The notes under the pieces are model-generated. The model had not been told where the DNA came from and ran no database searches. It saw nothing but the letters and a program-made list of their open reading frames with translations. A stretch of 64,000 bases of DNA from Paenibacillus glycinis. GTDB taxonomy: Bacteria > Bacillota > Bacilli > Paenibacillales > Paenibacillaceae. The DNA lies in NCBI RefSeq assembly GCF_009909185.1, contig NZ_JAAAMV010000010.1:1-64000 (forward strand). The letters run 5' to 3'. Both the position numbers and the translations under genes were made by a program. Positions 1 to 11,825 of this stretch are shown one piece after another (position 1 is the first letter of the stretch; each line of letters opens with the position of its first letter).

Positions 1-108
1 GCTCATCGCTGACTTACATTTAAACCTGTTTGACAGGTCGCTCATTGTTCAGTTTTCAAGGAACAAGTTCTTTTCTCATATCGCCCATGTCTCAGCGGCG
101 ACTTGATT

Positions 109-138
109 AATATATCACAGATGCTTGCACCATTGCAA
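109..138 (-). promoter_or_regulatory. rRNA operon promoter P2 (leftward)
   Basis: On the minus strand a -35 TTGCAA (133-138) is followed after 18 bp by a -10 TATATT (109-114). The surrounding CTGTGATATATTA is repeated in the second promoter at 204-233. Downstream, at about 38-66, is an element (TTCCTTGAAAACTGAACAA on the minus strand) typical of the leader just before 16S rRNA in Bacillales. The rRNA gene itself lies outside the window, so its identity is inferred from this leader and from the usual gyrA-rrn order. Confidence 0.7.
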
Positions 139-203
139 GCTTTTTTATTTTATTTCAATAAAGAACTGTGATACATTAGTTTGCCTCAAAAGCGGCAAGA
201 AGT

Positions 204-233
204 AATATATCACAGTTCGTCTCAGCAGGTCAA
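204..233 (-). promoter_or_regulatory. rRNA operon promoter P1 (leftward)
   Basis: On the minus strand a -35 TTGACC (228-233) is followed after 18 bp by a -10 TATATT (204-209). It shares the CTGTGATATATTA core with the promoter at 109-138, giving the tandem arrangement common for Bacillales rRNA operons. It lies just beyond the 3' end of the HD-GYP gene. Confidence 0.7.
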
Positions 234-252
234 GCCCAGATATTCAATTAAT

Positions 253-1341
253 TCAAGCGTTCGTTCTTGTAATGACTTCTTCTATATATAACTGTCTTTC
301 ATTCGCTAAATTCACGATTGTCCCGTTCACCGACACCCATGGCCGCGTCGGGTGGTTGCGGTCGGAGAACACGATCTCCCCAAGCCTGTTGTCGCTTAGA
401 CGAACGACGGTGCCGTTATGGAACTGCGTAGCCTTCTCGATGAAGATACGCACGTACGCGGGATCCAGCTTGCCGAAAGAATCCTGATGCAGCTGCTCCA
501 GTACCAGGTAAGGAGAAGTTGCATTGCGATACGACCGTTTCATCGTCATTGCATTGAAAATGTCCGAGATCGCGACGAACTTCGCATAGGGATGAATCTT
601 CTCCGATCCGATTCCGAGGGGGTAGCCGCTGCCGTCGAATCGTTCATGATGCTGGAGAGCCGCTAATTTGACGCCTTCATTAACCGCGGCGACGTTTTTG
701 AGCAGTTGATAGCCGAGCACCGTATGGCGCTTCATGTCTTCCGCTTCCTCGGGCGTCAGCTTCGTCGGTTTGTTCAGGATGCCCCGATCGATCTTGGCAT
801 TGCCGATATCGTGGAGCAATCCGGCAAGCGCGGACTGCATCCAATCCTTCTTGGGCAGCCCGTTCCATTGTGCCATCATATAGCAGCTAAGCGCGGACAT
901 CACGCTTTTGTGGTAGAGATAATCCTCGTTCGGCACGTTTTTCGGAAAGAACGTCAGCATTTTGTAGTCGTGGCTATGCTGCAGCAGCGAGTCAAGCTGA
1001 TTGCGGATATCGAGAATCGGCAAGGTTTGTCCGCTCATCATTTGATTAAATACGCTTTTCAACAGTACGACCGTGCGATCATACTGTTCCATGAGCGATG
1101 ATTTAACGTATGCCGCTTCCTTCGCTTGCTCCTGACTTTTGTCAGTCGACGTTTCTTCCGCTTCCTTCTTCTCCGGCGGCCCATCGATAATGACTTGGGG
1201 TACGAGAAAAGCTTGCAAGATTTCGTACTCTCGGGGCGTAATGACCTTTCCCTTATGGAAAAGCACGCTGCCGAGCGGCGTCAGAACGTCTTGCGCGATT
1301 TTGTCCCCGAGCTTTACCTGCGAAACTGATACCGTGCCCAT
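253..1341 (-). CDS. HD-GYP domain phosphohydrolase (probable c-di-GMP phosphodiesterase)
   Basis: A 362-aa cytoplasmic protein with no membrane segment. Residues 1-60 form a small N-terminal region, 60-140 a charged linker, and 140-330 an HD-GYP domain with the metal-binding HD pair at about 177-178 (LLHDIGN) and the GYP signature HHERFDGSGYP at about 231-241. HD-GYP enzymes hydrolyse cyclic di-GMP; activity here is inferred from the intact motifs. The ATG at 1341 is preferred over the upstream in-frame GTG at 1356 because GGAGGAG lies six bases before it. The gene follows gyrA in the same direction and precedes a leftward rRNA operon, an arrangement I associate with Paenibacillaceae. It may be cotranscribed with gyrA, as the gap is only 44 bp. 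Confidence 0.88.
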   Translation of the reverse strand: MGTVSVSQVKLGDKIAQDVLTPLGSVLFHKGKVITPREYEILQAFLVPQVIIDGPPEKKEAEETSTDKSQEQAKEAAYVKSSLMEQYDRTVVLLKSVFNQMMSGQTLPILDIRNQLDSLLQHSHDYKMLTFFPKNVPNEDYLYHKSVMSALSCYMMAQWNGLPKKDWMQSALAGLLHDIGNAKIDRGILNKPTKLTPEEAEDMKRHTVLGYQLLKNVAAVNEGVKLAALQHHERFDGSGYPLGIGSEKIHPYAKFVAISDIFNAMTMKRSYRNATSPYLVLEQLHQDSFGKLDPAYVRIFIEKATQFHNGTVVRLSDNRLGEIVFSDRNHPTRPWVSVNGTIVNLANERQLYIEEVITRTNA

Positions 1342-1385
1342 AGGTCTCTCCTCCACGTTGCTTGCCTCAACACTGCATTGGAAAT

Positions 1386-3875
1386 CTATTGTTCGTCAGA
1401 TGACGTATCTTCGGGTTCGGCGCCTTCAAGTTCTTCGCCGTCCTCGGTTTCCTCGCTGCGGGCAACCCGGGTTACCGTCGCAACCGAATCATCTTCGCGA
1501 ATATTGATCAATCTAACGCCTTGCGTATTCCGCCCCATGGTCGAAATGTCGGCCATGCTCATACGAATCAGCGTTCCGGAGGACGTCATGATCATCAGAT
1601 CCTCGTCGCTCTGCACGACGCGCAGGCTGACGATGAGTCCTTTCTTCTCCTGTACGTTGAGCGTCTTGATTCCCTTGCCGCCGCGGCTCTGGGACCGGTA
1701 CTCGCCTTCCGGCGTCCTTTTCCCGTAGCCGTTGGCCGTTACGATGAGAATCTCGCTTCCCGGCGCTACGACGTCCATGCCGACGACTTCATCGTCATCA
1801 TCGGAGTTGATTCCCTTGACGCCTGTTGCCGAACGTCCCATCGGACGAACGTCCTGTTCCGGGAACCGGATGGACATCCCTTGGCTTGTGCCCATGATGA
1901 TCTCTTGGTTGCCGTCCGTCAGCTTCACGCCGATCAGATCGTCGTCATCGCGCAAATTGATGGCAATGAGCCCGACTTTGCGGATATTGGCGTAGTCATC
2001 GAGCGGCGTCTTCTTGACGATGCCGTTCTTGGTCGCGAAGAACAAGAAGCGGTCCGGCTCGAACGATTCCACCGGGATAACGGCATTGACCGTTTCGCCT
2101 TGTTCGATCTGGAGCAAGTTAATGATCGGCGTTCCCCGCGCGGTCCGGCTGAGATCCGGAATCTCGTACGCTTTCAACCGGTACACCTTGCCCTTATTCG
2201 TGAAGAAGAGCAGGAAGTGATGCGTGTTGGATACGAAAAGATGCTCGACGAAGTCGGTGTCCTTCGTGTCCATGCCGATGACGCCTTTGCCGCCGCGCTT
2301 CTGGCTGCGGTAGGTCTTGACCGGCAAACGTTTCACGTAACCGGAATGCGTAACCGAAATGACGACATCTTCACGCGGGATCAAATCCTCGTCGAGAATT
2401 TCGTCTTCGCTAGCCATCAGTTCCGTGCGGCGTTCGTCGCCGAACCTTTCCTTCACTTCTTCCAGTTCGTCGTTAATGATCTGGAGCACCAGCTGCTCAT
2501 CGGCCAAAATCGCTTTGTACTCGGAAATCTTGCGCAGCAATTCCGCATATTCAGCTTCGATCTTGTCGCGTTCCAGTCCGGTTAAGCGCTGCAGGCGCAT
2601 ATCGAGGATGGCCTGCGATTGATCGTAGCTGAGTCCGAATCGCGAAATCAAGCCTTCGCGCGCTTCGTCGGTCGTCTGCGATGCGCGGATCAGCCGGATG
2701 ACTTCATCCAGATTATCCAGCGCGATGCGCAAGCCTTCCAGGATATGAGCGCGGGCTTCCGCCTTCTTCAGGTCGAATTCGGTCCGGCGTCGGATAACCT
2801 CGATCTGGTGCTCGAGGTAGTAATAGAGAATATCCCGCAGGTTGAGCGTACGCGGTTCGCCCTTGACGAGTGCCAGCATGTTGAAGCCGAAGTTCATCTG
2901 CATTTGCGTATGCTTGTACAAATTGTTGAGCACGACCGTCGGCGTGACGTCCCGGCGCAGCTCGATGACGACGCGCATGCCGTTGCGATCGGACTCGTCG
3001 CGGAGATCCGTGATGCCTTCGATCTTCTTCTCGCGAACGAGCTCGGCGATCTTCTCGACGAGGCGCGCTTTGACGACCTGATACGGCAGCTCGTGCACGA
3101 TAATGCGCGCCTTGCCGCCGTTCTCTTCGATGGTCGCCCGCGCGCGCATCGTCACCGATCCGCGACCCGTGGTGTACGCTTGGCGCATGCCTTCGCGTCC
3201 CATGACAAAGCCTGCCGTCGGGAAGTCGGGCCCTTTTATATAATCCATCAATTCGATCGGGGTAATATCCGGATTGCGGATAAGCGCCTGGACGCCATTG
3301 ATGACTTCGGTCAAATTATGCGGCGGAATATTGGTCGCCATCCCTACCGCGATTCCGGTCAAACCATTGACGAGCAGATTCGGGAAACGGGCAGGCAGCA
3401 CCGTCGGCTCGTGCTCTTCGCCGTCATAGTTAGGCGCGTAATCGATGGTTTCTTTATTGATATCGCGCAGCATTTCCATGGCGATCTTGGAAAGACGCGC
3501 CTCCGTATAACGCATCGCGGCAGCCATATCCCCATCGATGGAACCGAAGTTGCCGTGTCCGTCGATCAGCATATAACGGAGCGAGAAGTCCTGCGCCATC
3601 CGTACCATCGTCTCGTAAACGGCAGAGTCGCCGTGCGGATGGTATTTGCCGATGACTTCGCCGACGATCCTGGCCGACTTCTTATACGGCTTGTCCGGAG
3701 ACATGCCGAGCTCGGACATCGCGAACAAAATCCGTCGATGCACGGGCTTCAATCCGTCGCGAACGTCCGGCAGCGCGCGGCTGACGATGATACTCATTGC
3801 ATAATCCATAAACGATTCGCGCATCTCGGTGCCGATATCGCGATCCCGTACTTGCAGATTTTTCTCTTCTGCCAT
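1386..3875 (-). CDS. gyrA: DNA gyrase subunit A
   Basis: This 829-aa protein is the breakage-reunion subunit of DNA gyrase, which introduces negative supercoils with GyrB. The active-site tyrosine is Tyr123 in AAAMRYTEA. The quinolone-resistance region reads [10 protein letters not shown] with Ser84 and Glu88, the usual sensitive-type residues. The C-terminal pinwheel domain carries GyrA-box sequences (QKRGGKG and a second RGGKG), and the protein ends in an acidic tail of about 25 residues. AGGAGGT precedes the ATG at 3875. In most Bacillales gyrB and gyrA are adjacent; here a divergently oriented ATP-grasp gene separates them, so gyrA probably has its own promoter in the 390-bp upstream gap. 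Confidence 0.98.
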   Translation of the reverse strand: MAEEKNLQVRDRDIGTEMRESFMDYAMSIIVSRALPDVRDGLKPVHRRILFAMSELGMSPDKPYKKSARIVGEVIGKYHPHGDSAVYETMVRMAQDFSLRYMLIDGHGNFGSIDGDMAAAMRYTEARLSKIAMEMLRDINKETIDYAPNYDGEEHEPTVLPARFPNLLVNGLTGIAVGMATNIPPHNLTEVINGVQALIRNPDITPIELMDYIKGPDFPTAGFVMGREGMRQAYTTGRGSVTMRARATIEENGGKARIIVHELPYQVVKARLVEKIAELVREKKIEGITDLRDESDRNGMRVVIELRRDVTPTVVLNNLYKHTQMQMNFGFNMLALVKGEPRTLNLRDILYYYLEHQIEVIRRRTEFDLKKAEARAHILEGLRIALDNLDEVIRLIRASQTTDEAREGLISRFGLSYDQSQAILDMRLQRLTGLERDKIEAEYAELLRKISEYKAILADEQLVLQIINDELEEVKERFGDERRTELMASEDEILDEDLIPREDVVISVTHSGYVKRLPVKTYRSQKRGGKGVIGMDTKDTDFVEHLFVSNTHHFLLFFTNKGKVYRLKAYEIPDLSRTARGTPIINLLQIEQGETVNAVIPVESFEPDRFLFFATKNGIVKKTPLDDYANIRKVGLIAINLRDDDDLIGVKLTDGNQEIIMGTSQGMSIRFPEQDVRPMGRSATGVKGINSDDDDEVVGMDVVAPGSEILIVTANGYGKRTPEGEYRSQSRGGKGIKTLNVQEKKGLIVSLRVVQSDEDLMIMTSSGTLIRMSMADISTMGRNTQGVRLINIREDDSVATVTRVARSEETEDGEELEGAEPEDTSSDEQ

Positions 3876-4265
3876 CGTAAACCTCCTAGAGTTTGCGTAT
3901 GCTTAAGCTTTCAATGACGGTTGAACGATGAATGCGGCGCCATCGAAGAGCAGGAATAATCGTCGAACGAATACTAGCATTCATTTATAGTTTCGGCTCA
4001 TTCTTGCCATCCTTAAACGTTTGCAAACATGAAACTTGCCTTGCGCGCGCACCCATCTCTAAAACTTCTCCGCACTAGGTGTATACACGCTCCAAACCCG
4101 AATATCCGCCATAAACTAACATGATCATGAGGCTATTTCAAGCCGTTCTGCAGATAAACCTAAAAATAGGCATTATCTCTATTATAACATTGAATTTCGC
4201 CTCTGTCTCCTGCATGCCGCGGTATTCCCGAACCTCTTACCACGAACACGAAAGGTGGAGCCAGG
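3876..4265. other. 390-bp intergenic region between gyrA and the YheC/YheD gene
   Basis: This gap must hold divergent promoters for gyrA (leftward) and the ATP-grasp gene (rightward). No open reading frame in it looks real. On the minus strand a TATAAA-like -10 lies near 3987, but no convincing -35 accompanies it. On the plus strand an AT-rich stretch near 4165-4190 includes ATTATAACATTG. No strong hairpin is evident. Confidence 0.4.
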
Positions 4266-5018
4266 TTGGCCATCCAGCGCGTGAAAAGCAAATGGGCAAA
4301 AACGAAAGTACTGCTGCTATCGGAGCAGCTGCGTGAGCGGATACCGGTCACGAAACGTTGGAACATCCCGGAACTGGAAGCCATGCTGGATGAACACGGC
4401 ATGGTTTACGTCAAACCCGATCAAGGTACCTTCGGGTTAGGCGTCGTTCGGGTGGAAAAGAACGCGGATCTCGCATACACGTATCAAACCGGTACCGTTC
4501 CGCAGCGGTTCGGCTCCTTCGACAAGATGGCGGCATCGCTTCAGAAGCGTATCGGAAGCCGCCCTTACTTAATTCAACAAGGAATTCCCCTTCTCACGTA
4601 CGACGGACTGCGCTTCGACATTCGCGTGATGGTGCAGCACAATCCCAAGCATGTATGGGAAACGACCGGGATCATCGGAAGGCTCAGCCATCCTCAAAAA
4701 ATCGTGACCAACTACCATAGCGGCGGCGTCCCCATGGCCTTTGACAAATTGATGCAGCCGCATGTCACCCAGCCGCAAATCGATAGCTACAAAATGTGGC
4801 TCGCCGATATCGGCAAGTCTGTCGCCGCGCAGCTGCAGACCCGTTATCCGCGGTTAAAAGAAATCGGCATCGATATCGCGATCGACGAGTCGCTTCGCCC
4901 CTGGATCCTGGAAGTCAATACGCTGCCGGATCCCTATATCTTCCGCAAGCTTGGGGACAAAACGATGTTCCGCCGCATTTACCGCTATTGTCTCGCTTAC
5001 GACAGACGCATGAAATAA
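4266..5018 (+). CDS. YheC/YheD family ATP-grasp protein (spore coat-associated)
   Basis: A 250-aa protein of the YheC/YheD family, known in Bacillus as endospore coat-associated proteins with an ATP-grasp fold. The ATP-grasp signs are VKPDQGTFGLGV (about 50-61), FDIRVMVQ (about 117-124) and the metal-binding EVNTLPDP near residue 217. The start is a TTG at 4266 preceded by GGTGGAG. It is single-domain and shorter than many family members (350-450 aa). It lies between gyrA and gyrB on the opposite strand and ends against gyrB with a shared terminator. The substrate is unknown; a peptide- or amino-acid-ligating role is only inferred from the fold. Confidence 0.85.
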   Translation: MAIQRVKSKWAKTKVLLLSEQLRERIPVTKRWNIPELEAMLDEHGMVYVKPDQGTFGLGVVRVEKNADLAYTYQTGTVPQRFGSFDKMAASLQKRIGSRPYLIQQGIPLLTYDGLRFDIRVMVQHNPKHVWETTGIIGRLSHPQKIVTNYHSGGVPMAFDKLMQPHVTQPQIDSYKMWLADIGKSVAAQLQTRYPRLKEIGIDIAIDESLRPWILEVNTLPDPYIFRKLGDKTMFRRIYRYCLAYDRRMK

Positions 5019-5020
5019 CG

Positions 5021-5055
5021 ACAAGCCGCCCGATTCTTCGGACGGCTTGTTTGAT
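5021..5055. terminator. Bidirectional terminator between yheCD-like gene and gyrB
   Basis: ACAAGCCG (5021-5028) pairs with CGGCTTGT (5043-5050), with an inner CCGA/TCGG extension. It is followed by TTTGATT on the plus strand. It sits between two convergent genes and probably serves both. Confidence 0.7.
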
Positions 5056-5062
5056 TATCTCG

Positions 5063-6997
<1,935 letters not shown>

Positions 6998-7076
6998 CTA
7001 CCCTGGTCGCGATATTCGTTCGCTGCTCGGGCCTGCAACCTACTTGCCATTTGCATCCTGAATGCCCGATAACCCG

Positions 7077-7325
7077 CTAACTTGTCGCAAAATGGTGCGA
7101 ACGTTTCTTCAGCGTTGAAGATGAGATGGGCGAGTAGTAGATCTTATGCTCGGTCACTACAATGGATTTCGCTTCTTCTTCTCCTATGATTTCAACGTCT
7201 TTGCGCTTACGGGCTTGCGCGACGAATTGCTTGGATAGCTTGGAGGACTGCTCGATCGAAATATCGAAAATCGCCACGAGCTCCGCGGCACGAATGATTT
7301 TCTCCCCGCCTAAATGTATATACAT
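7077..7325 (-). CDS. remB: Extracellular matrix regulator RemB (DUF370 family, YaaB)
   Basis: An 82-aa protein beginning MYIHLGGEKIIRAAELVAIFD, typical of the RemB/YaaB member of the DUF370 family. It sits between recF and gyrB exactly as in Bacillus subtilis. In B. subtilis RemA and RemB are DNA-binding regulators needed for matrix gene expression. The protein is basic near its C-terminus (KKRSHH). The 31-bp gap to recF suggests cotranscription. Confidence 0.9.
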   Translation of the reverse strand: MYIHLGGEKIIRAAELVAIFDISIEQSSKLSKQFVAQARKRKDVEIIGEEEAKSIVVTEHKIYYSPISSSTLKKRSHHFATS

Positions 7326-7356
7326 AGCTTCGCCCTCCGCTTCTTCATCTTCGCGA

Positions 7357-8466
7357 TCACAGCGCTACATGCCCGTCCTGTACATGATAGATTCGGGTGT
7401 CATGCAACTTGCTGATATTGACGCTCTCAAGCCCCGTAGTCGTAATGAACGTTTGTACTTTGCTCTGAAATGTTTCAATCAGCTGCGTTTGCCGATGCTG
7501 ATCCAGCTCCGATAACACATCGTCGAGCAGCAGCAAGGGATACTCGCCGATTTCTTCGTGAATGAGTTCGATCTCGGCTAATTTAAGCGATAGCGCGGTC
7601 GTTCGCTGCTGTCCCTGGGAACCGTAAACCGACGCTTCTTTGCCGTTGATAAAGAAAGCCATGTCATCACGATGAGGACCAACGAGCGTCATCCCGCGAC
7701 GAAGCTCCTGATCCTTGACTTGTGTTAACTTTATCATAAATTGCTCAAATAATATAGATTCTTCTTCTTTGGCGTCGCTTTCGAAGGAGGGGCGATACGC
7801 GATCGTCAGCTCTTCCGATCCGGCGGTTATGCCGGCATGGATGGTCTGCGCCCATTTCTGCAGCTTCTCTATGAAGCTTTGCCTTTTTTTCACAATTTTA
7901 ACACCGTACTCGGCAAGCTGCATGTTCCACACTTCCAGCATGGCCGCATTGGCGTTGCCGGGCAAAGTCGATTTGAGGTAATTATTGCGCTGCTGCAGCA
8001 CTTTATGGTACTGGCCGAGCGCATGCAAATAGCCGGGCTGCACCTGGCCGATTTCCATGTCGAGAAACCGTCGGCGCACGCCCGGCGTTCCCTTCACGAT
8101 CTCGAGATCCTCCGGGGCGAACATGACGACGTTCAGCGAACCGACGAAATCGCTCAGCTTGCGCTGCTCCAAACCGTTGATTTTCGCTTTCTTTCCTTGT
8201 TGGGACAAAGCGAGATCCAGCGTCACGGTTCCGTAGCGTTTCTCGACTTCTCCCCTTATGCGGGCCTCGCTGGACTGCCAGCCGATCAATTCCTTGTCCT
8301 TGCTGGTCCGATGCGACTTGGTCAAGGCAAGCACGAGGATGGCCTCGAGCAGATTCGTCTTGCCCTGCGCGTTGCGCCCGACGAACAGATTGACCTGATT
8401 GGCGGTCGCCAGCTCGATCTGGCCGTAATTGCGGTAATTCTGAAGCTGCAAAGCATTTAATCGCAC
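7357..8466 (-). CDS. recF: DNA replication/repair protein RecF
   Basis: A 369-aa SMC-like ATPase that helps load RecA at gapped DNA. Walker A is GRNAQGKTN at about 30-38, the ABC-type signature is YGSQGQQRTTALSLKLAE at about 280, and Walker B is LLLLDDVLSELD. Length is normal for the family. It lies 46 bp downstream of the S4-domain gene in the conserved dnaA-dnaN-yaaA-recF order. Confidence 0.97.
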   Translation of the reverse strand: MRLNALQLQNYRNYGQIELATANQVNLFVGRNAQGKTNLLEAILVLALTKSHRTSKDKELIGWQSSEARIRGEVEKRYGTVTLDLALSQQGKKAKINGLEQRKLSDFVGSLNVVMFAPEDLEIVKGTPGVRRRFLDMEIGQVQPGYLHALGQYHKVLQQRNNYLKSTLPGNANAAMLEVWNMQLAEYGVKIVKKRQSFIEKLQKWAQTIHAGITAGSEELTIAYRPSFESDAKEEESILFEQFMIKLTQVKDQELRRGMTLVGPHRDDMAFFINGKEASVYGSQGQQRTTALSLKLAEIELIHEEIGEYPLLLLDDVLSELDQHRQTQLIETFQSKVQTFITTTGLESVNISKLHDTRIYHVQDGHVAL

Positions 8467-8512
8467 TGTAAGGCCTCCCGGTCATTGCCGGCGTAAACAG
8501 CTGTTTGCCGCA

Positions 8513-8728
8513 TTACCGTTTCACGATCGTAAAGGCGCCGAAGCCTTTTACGTCTATTTTATCCCCGACATACAGCTTGCGGCCGCGACGGTTGTCCGGC
8601 TCTCCGTTGATCACGACTTCGTTCTCCTGCAAAAAGAATTTTGCCGCCCCGCCGCTGTCGATGCAGTCGGACAGCTTCAAAAACTGGCCAAGCGCGATAT
8701 ATTCCGTGGCTATTCCGATTTCTTTCAT
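8513..8728 (-). CDS. yaaA: S4 domain-containing protein YaaA
   Basis: A 71-aa protein that is essentially one S4 RNA-binding domain (LGQFLKLSDCIDSGGAAK, then VVINGEPDNRRGRKLYVGDKI). In Bacillus the equivalent gene lies between dnaN and recF and has been linked to ribosome assembly. Only 17 bp separate it from dnaN, so it is part of the dnaN operon. Confidence 0.93.
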   Translation of the reverse strand: MKEIGIATEYIALGQFLKLSDCIDSGGAAKFFLQENEVVINGEPDNRRGRKLYVGDKIDVKGFGAFTIVKR

Positions 8729-8745
8729 GCTGATTGTCTCCTCGT

Positions 8746-9888
8746 TTAGCCTGTCGTCCGGTACGGAAGGATGAGATGCAGGCTGTGCGGATGGTCGGTC
8801 GGTTTGATGATGATCGGGCTCATGGCGCCGGTAAAGCCGATGAAGATAAATTCGCTGTCGATGACTTTCAGCGTATCGAGCATGTATTTGGAGTTGAAGG
8901 CGATGCGCAGCTGCTCGCCGGTCATTTCTTTCACTTCCACCTGTTCCGTTACGCGGCCAAGCTCCGTGGAGCTGGACGAAATCTCGATCGAGCCGTCCTC
9001 TTGGGTAACGAGGCGAACGATGTTCGTTTTCTCTTCGCGGGACATCAGGTAGGCGCGATCGATCGCGTCCGTCAATTTTTTTGTTGGCAGGACGAGTTCT
9101 GTTTTGAAATTCTGCGGAATAATCTTGGAAGTGTCGGGGTACGTCCCGTCCAGGATGCGCGAATAGAACAATACATGGCCGACTTTGAACAGCACTTGAT
9201 TGTCGGCGACGACGATATCCACATGTGTATGGTCGTCCGGAACGATCTTCGACAGCTCGCCCAGCGTCTTGCCGGAGATGACGACATTGGAGAATTTATA
9301 GCCTTCCGGCGCTTCGACCGTGGCTGCGCGGCTGGCAAGGCGATGACGGTCCGTCGCGACGAATTTGAGCTGGCCTTCGGATAAATTCCAAAGCGCTCCG
9401 GTCAAAATCGGCGTTTGCTCGCTGGTCGAAGCCGCGAATATCGTTTGGCGGATCATCGATTTAAGCAGGTCGCCCGGAACGGCGATCGACTCGCTTTGTT
9501 CGATGGTCGGCAGTATCGGGAATTCCTCCGGGTCCAGTCCGACCATTTGGATATCCGTCGAGCCGGAACGGATCATCGTTTGAAAGCCGTCTTTCACTTC
9601 GATCTCAAGCTCGTCCGAGGGCAATTTCTTGACGATTTCGACAAAGAACTTCGCCGGCAGCACGACGCTTCCCGGTTTCTCGACCTTGGCGATGACGAAT
9701 TCGCCGTTCTCGACAGGAATGAAGCTTTGAATGGAGATGTCCGTGTCGCTTGCCGTCAATGTGACGCCTTGATGATTGACGTCGATTTTGATGCCGCCGA
9801 GAATCGGAATCGCGGGACGTGTCGAAGAGGCTTTGGAGACTTGTTGAATCGCGTCGTTTAATTGATCTTTGCGGATCGTTAATTTCAT
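8746..9888 (-). CDS. dnaN: DNA polymerase III beta subunit (sliding clamp)
   Basis: A 380-aa beta clamp made of three repeated clamp folds. It begins MKLTIRKDQLNDAIQQVSKA and ends MSPIIIKPTDHPHSLHLILPYRTTG, as usual for firmicute DnaN. The ATG at 9888 is chosen over an in-frame GTG at 9897 because AGGAG lies eight bases upstream and the family normally starts MKL. It dimerises around DNA and tethers polymerase and other partners. Confidence 0.98.
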   Translation of the reverse strand: MKLTIRKDQLNDAIQQVSKASSTRPAIPILGGIKIDVNHQGVTLTASDTDISIQSFIPVENGEFVIAKVEKPGSVVLPAKFFVEIVKKLPSDELEIEVKDGFQTMIRSGSTDIQMVGLDPEEFPILPTIEQSESIAVPGDLLKSMIRQTIFAASTSEQTPILTGALWNLSEGQLKFVATDRHRLASRAATVEAPEGYKFSNVVISGKTLGELSKIVPDDHTHVDIVVADNQVLFKVGHVLFYSRILDGTYPDTSKIIPQNFKTELVLPTKKLTDAIDRAYLMSREEKTNIVRLVTQEDGSIEISSSSTELGRVTEQVEVKEMTGEQLRIAFNSKYMLDTLKVIDSEFIFIGFTGAMSPIIIKPTDHPHSLHLILPYRTTG

Positions 9889-10138
9889 AATTGTCACTCC
9901 TAAAGGAAAGGGATCACGGCTGCGAAAAAGGGAGTCGTTTTCACCTATATTTTGATGATGTTTATTAAAGAAAGATAGTAGAAGTCGTAGTAGGGGCGCT
10001 GAATATGTGGATAAGTGGATTTAACACGGATAAAGCAAGCCTATCCACATGTGTACAGCGTGTGCATAGGCTTGCCGGTTCGATGTTGAAGAAGTGAATA
10101 ACTTTCGCGCGCGTTATGCACCGTTCTTCTATTCATAT
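9889..10138. other. dnaA-dnaN intergenic part of the bipartite origin
   Basis: A 250-bp gap with DnaA-box-like sites: TGTGGATAA at 10006-10014 (perfect on the minus strand), CTATCCACA at 10041-10049 (one mismatch) and a weak CACGGATAA near 10024-10032. A 10-bp perfect inverted repeat flanks the second box (GCAAGCCTAT 10035-10044 / ATAGGCTTGC 10066-10075). In B. subtilis the second DnaA-box cluster and the unwinding element lie in this interval; the same role here is inferred by position. Confidence 0.65.
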
Positions 10139-11491
10139 TCAGGAATGGCTTTTGATCTTCTCCGTTAACGTTTGAATGATTTTGAACAGCTCGGAATCGA
10201 CTTTGAGCTGCTGCGTGATCTTCTCATGGGCGTGAATGACGGTCGTATGATCGCGTCCGCCGAACGCTTCCCCGATCTTAGGCAGCGAGTAATCGGTCAG
10301 CTCCCTGGAGAGGTACATGGCGATTTGCCTCGGGAACGCGACCGCTTTCGTACGCTTGCGCGCCTTGAACTCCTCGAGCTTCAACCCGTACAGCTCCCCG
10401 ACCTTGTGCTGAATATCCTGCATCGTGATCATTTTGGGCCTGCTGGAAGGAATGATGTCCTTCAGCGCCTCGGCCGCCAAATGCGAGGAAATATCCTCGT
10501 TGATCAGGGATGAATAAGCCACGACCCGAATGAGAGCGCCTTCCAGCTCGCGAATGTTCGTATCGATTTGACTGGCGATGTAGACCATGGCCTCGTTCGG
10601 GATGTCCAAATTCTCCGCTTTCGCCTTCTTCCGCAAGATCGCGATCCGCGTCTCCAGGTCAGGCGGCTGGATGTCCGTTATGAGTCCCCATTCGAAACGC
10701 GAACGCAGCCGTTCTTCCAGCGTCGGTATTTCTTTGGGCGGACGGTCGCTGGAGATGACGATTTGTTTGCGTTCCTCGTGCAGCGCGTTGAAGGTATGAA
10801 AGAATTCTTCCTGCGTCTGTTCTTTCCCCGCCAAAAATTGAATATCATCGATCAGCAGCACGTCGATGTTGCGGTATTTGTTCCGGAAGCTTTCGCCGCG
10901 GTTATCCCGGATCGCGTTGATGAATTCGTTGGTGAATTTCTCGGAAGATAAATAAAGTACCCGCGTATTGGGGTTATGCTCCAAAATATAATGCCCGATC
11001 GCATGCATCAAATGCGTTTTGCCGAGTCCGACTCCGCCGTAGAGAAAGAGCGGATTATAGGCTTTCGCCGGCGCTTCGGCCACGGCCAGCGACGCGGCAT
11101 GGGCAAAACGGTTGTTGGCACCGATGACGAACGTATCGAACATGTATTTGGGATTAAGCATATGCGAATAAGTCTCTTCCGGGCCGACTTGGGCGGGGGG
11201 CAATACGATCGGCTGGAACTCCGCGGGTTCTGGCGGTTTATTTTCTTCAATCACGAATTTAATGTCGAATTGACGCCCCATGAATTCCTGCAGCGTCGTC
11301 CGCACAAGCTTGGTATACCGGCTTTCGAGCCATTCGGCCGCGAAAGTCGTCGGCGCTGTTACAATGACGACGGATTCTCCGCTGAACGAAGCTTTCGTCG
11401 CCTTAAACCAAGTATCGAAGCTGGGCTTGCTCAACTTGGTTTGTATGATAGACAGCACCTGTTGCCACATTTCGTGCGTATGGCTATCCAC
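10139..11491 (-). CDS. dnaA: Chromosomal replication initiator DnaA
   Basis: A 450-aa AAA+ initiator that binds DnaA boxes and melts the origin. Domain I covers residues 1-80, a short proline-rich linker 80-105, and the AAA+ domain has Walker [10 protein letters not shown] (152-160) and Walker [14 protein letters not shown]. The C-terminal helix-turn-helix carries the signature [15 protein letters not shown]. The start is a GTG at 11491, preceded by AAGGAG nine bases upstream; a DnaA-box-like CTATCCACA (11484-11492) overlaps this start, which may allow autoregulation. Confidence 0.98.
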   Translation of the reverse strand: MDSHTHEMWQQVLSIIQTKLSKPSFDTWFKATKASFSGESVVIVTAPTTFAAEWLESRYTKLVRTTLQEFMGRQFDIKFVIEENKPPEPAEFQPIVLPPAQVGPEETYSHMLNPKYMFDTFVIGANNRFAHAASLAVAEAPAKAYNPLFLYGGVGLGKTHLMHAIGHYILEHNPNTRVLYLSSEKFTNEFINAIRDNRGESFRNKYRNIDVLLIDDIQFLAGKEQTQEEFFHTFNALHEERKQIVISSDRPPKEIPTLEERLRSRFEWGLITDIQPPDLETRIAILRKKAKAENLDIPNEAMVYIASQIDTNIRELEGALIRVVAYSSLINEDISSHLAAEALKDIIPSSRPKMITMQDIQHKVGELYGLKLEEFKARKRTKAVAFPRQIAMYLSRELTDYSLPKIGEAFGGRDHTTVIHAHEKITQQLKVDSELFKIIQTLTEKIKSHS

Positions 11492-11543
11492 AAATGGTCA
11501 CTCCTTATCAAAATCGCCGCAAAGGGCGCTATCCAGCTGAAGA

Positions 11544-11550
11544 TGTCGAA
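11544..11550 (+). promoter_or_regulatory. Putative Spo0A box in oriC
   Basis: TGTCGAA, a perfect match to the core Spo0A-box consensus. In B. subtilis phosphorylated Spo0A binds such boxes in oriC and restrains initiation during sporulation. A 7-bp match can occur by chance, so confidence depends on the second box at 11819. Confidence 0.5.
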
Positions 11551-11818
11551 AATAGGGGGTATTCGGCAGGAAATGAATCCACATTATTAAGGGATGGAAA
11601 AGAAAACTTATTCAAGGGGGATGAATGTTGTTCACATTCTTATCCACAGGCTGTTAATAATGTTGAGGGGAAGTTGGAGTCATCCACACAGAAAACATAT
11701 TTATCATAGCAAAAGAAGCCTTGATATTCAACGATATCGGCCATTTTATCCACAAATTCAATAGGTTGTGTACAAAACTTATCGACAACACTAGATATTG
11801 TTAATATCTTGTTACCAT

Positions 11819-11825
11819 TTCGACA
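11819..11825 (+). promoter_or_regulatory. Putative Spo0A box in oriC (inverted orientation)
   Basis: TTCGACA, the reverse complement of the Spo0A-box core, in the context TTTCGACAAAATA. It lies between DnaA-box-like sites at 11779 and 11849. The 11779 DnaA-like box TTATCGACA is itself one mismatch from a Spo0A box. Confidence 0.5.
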
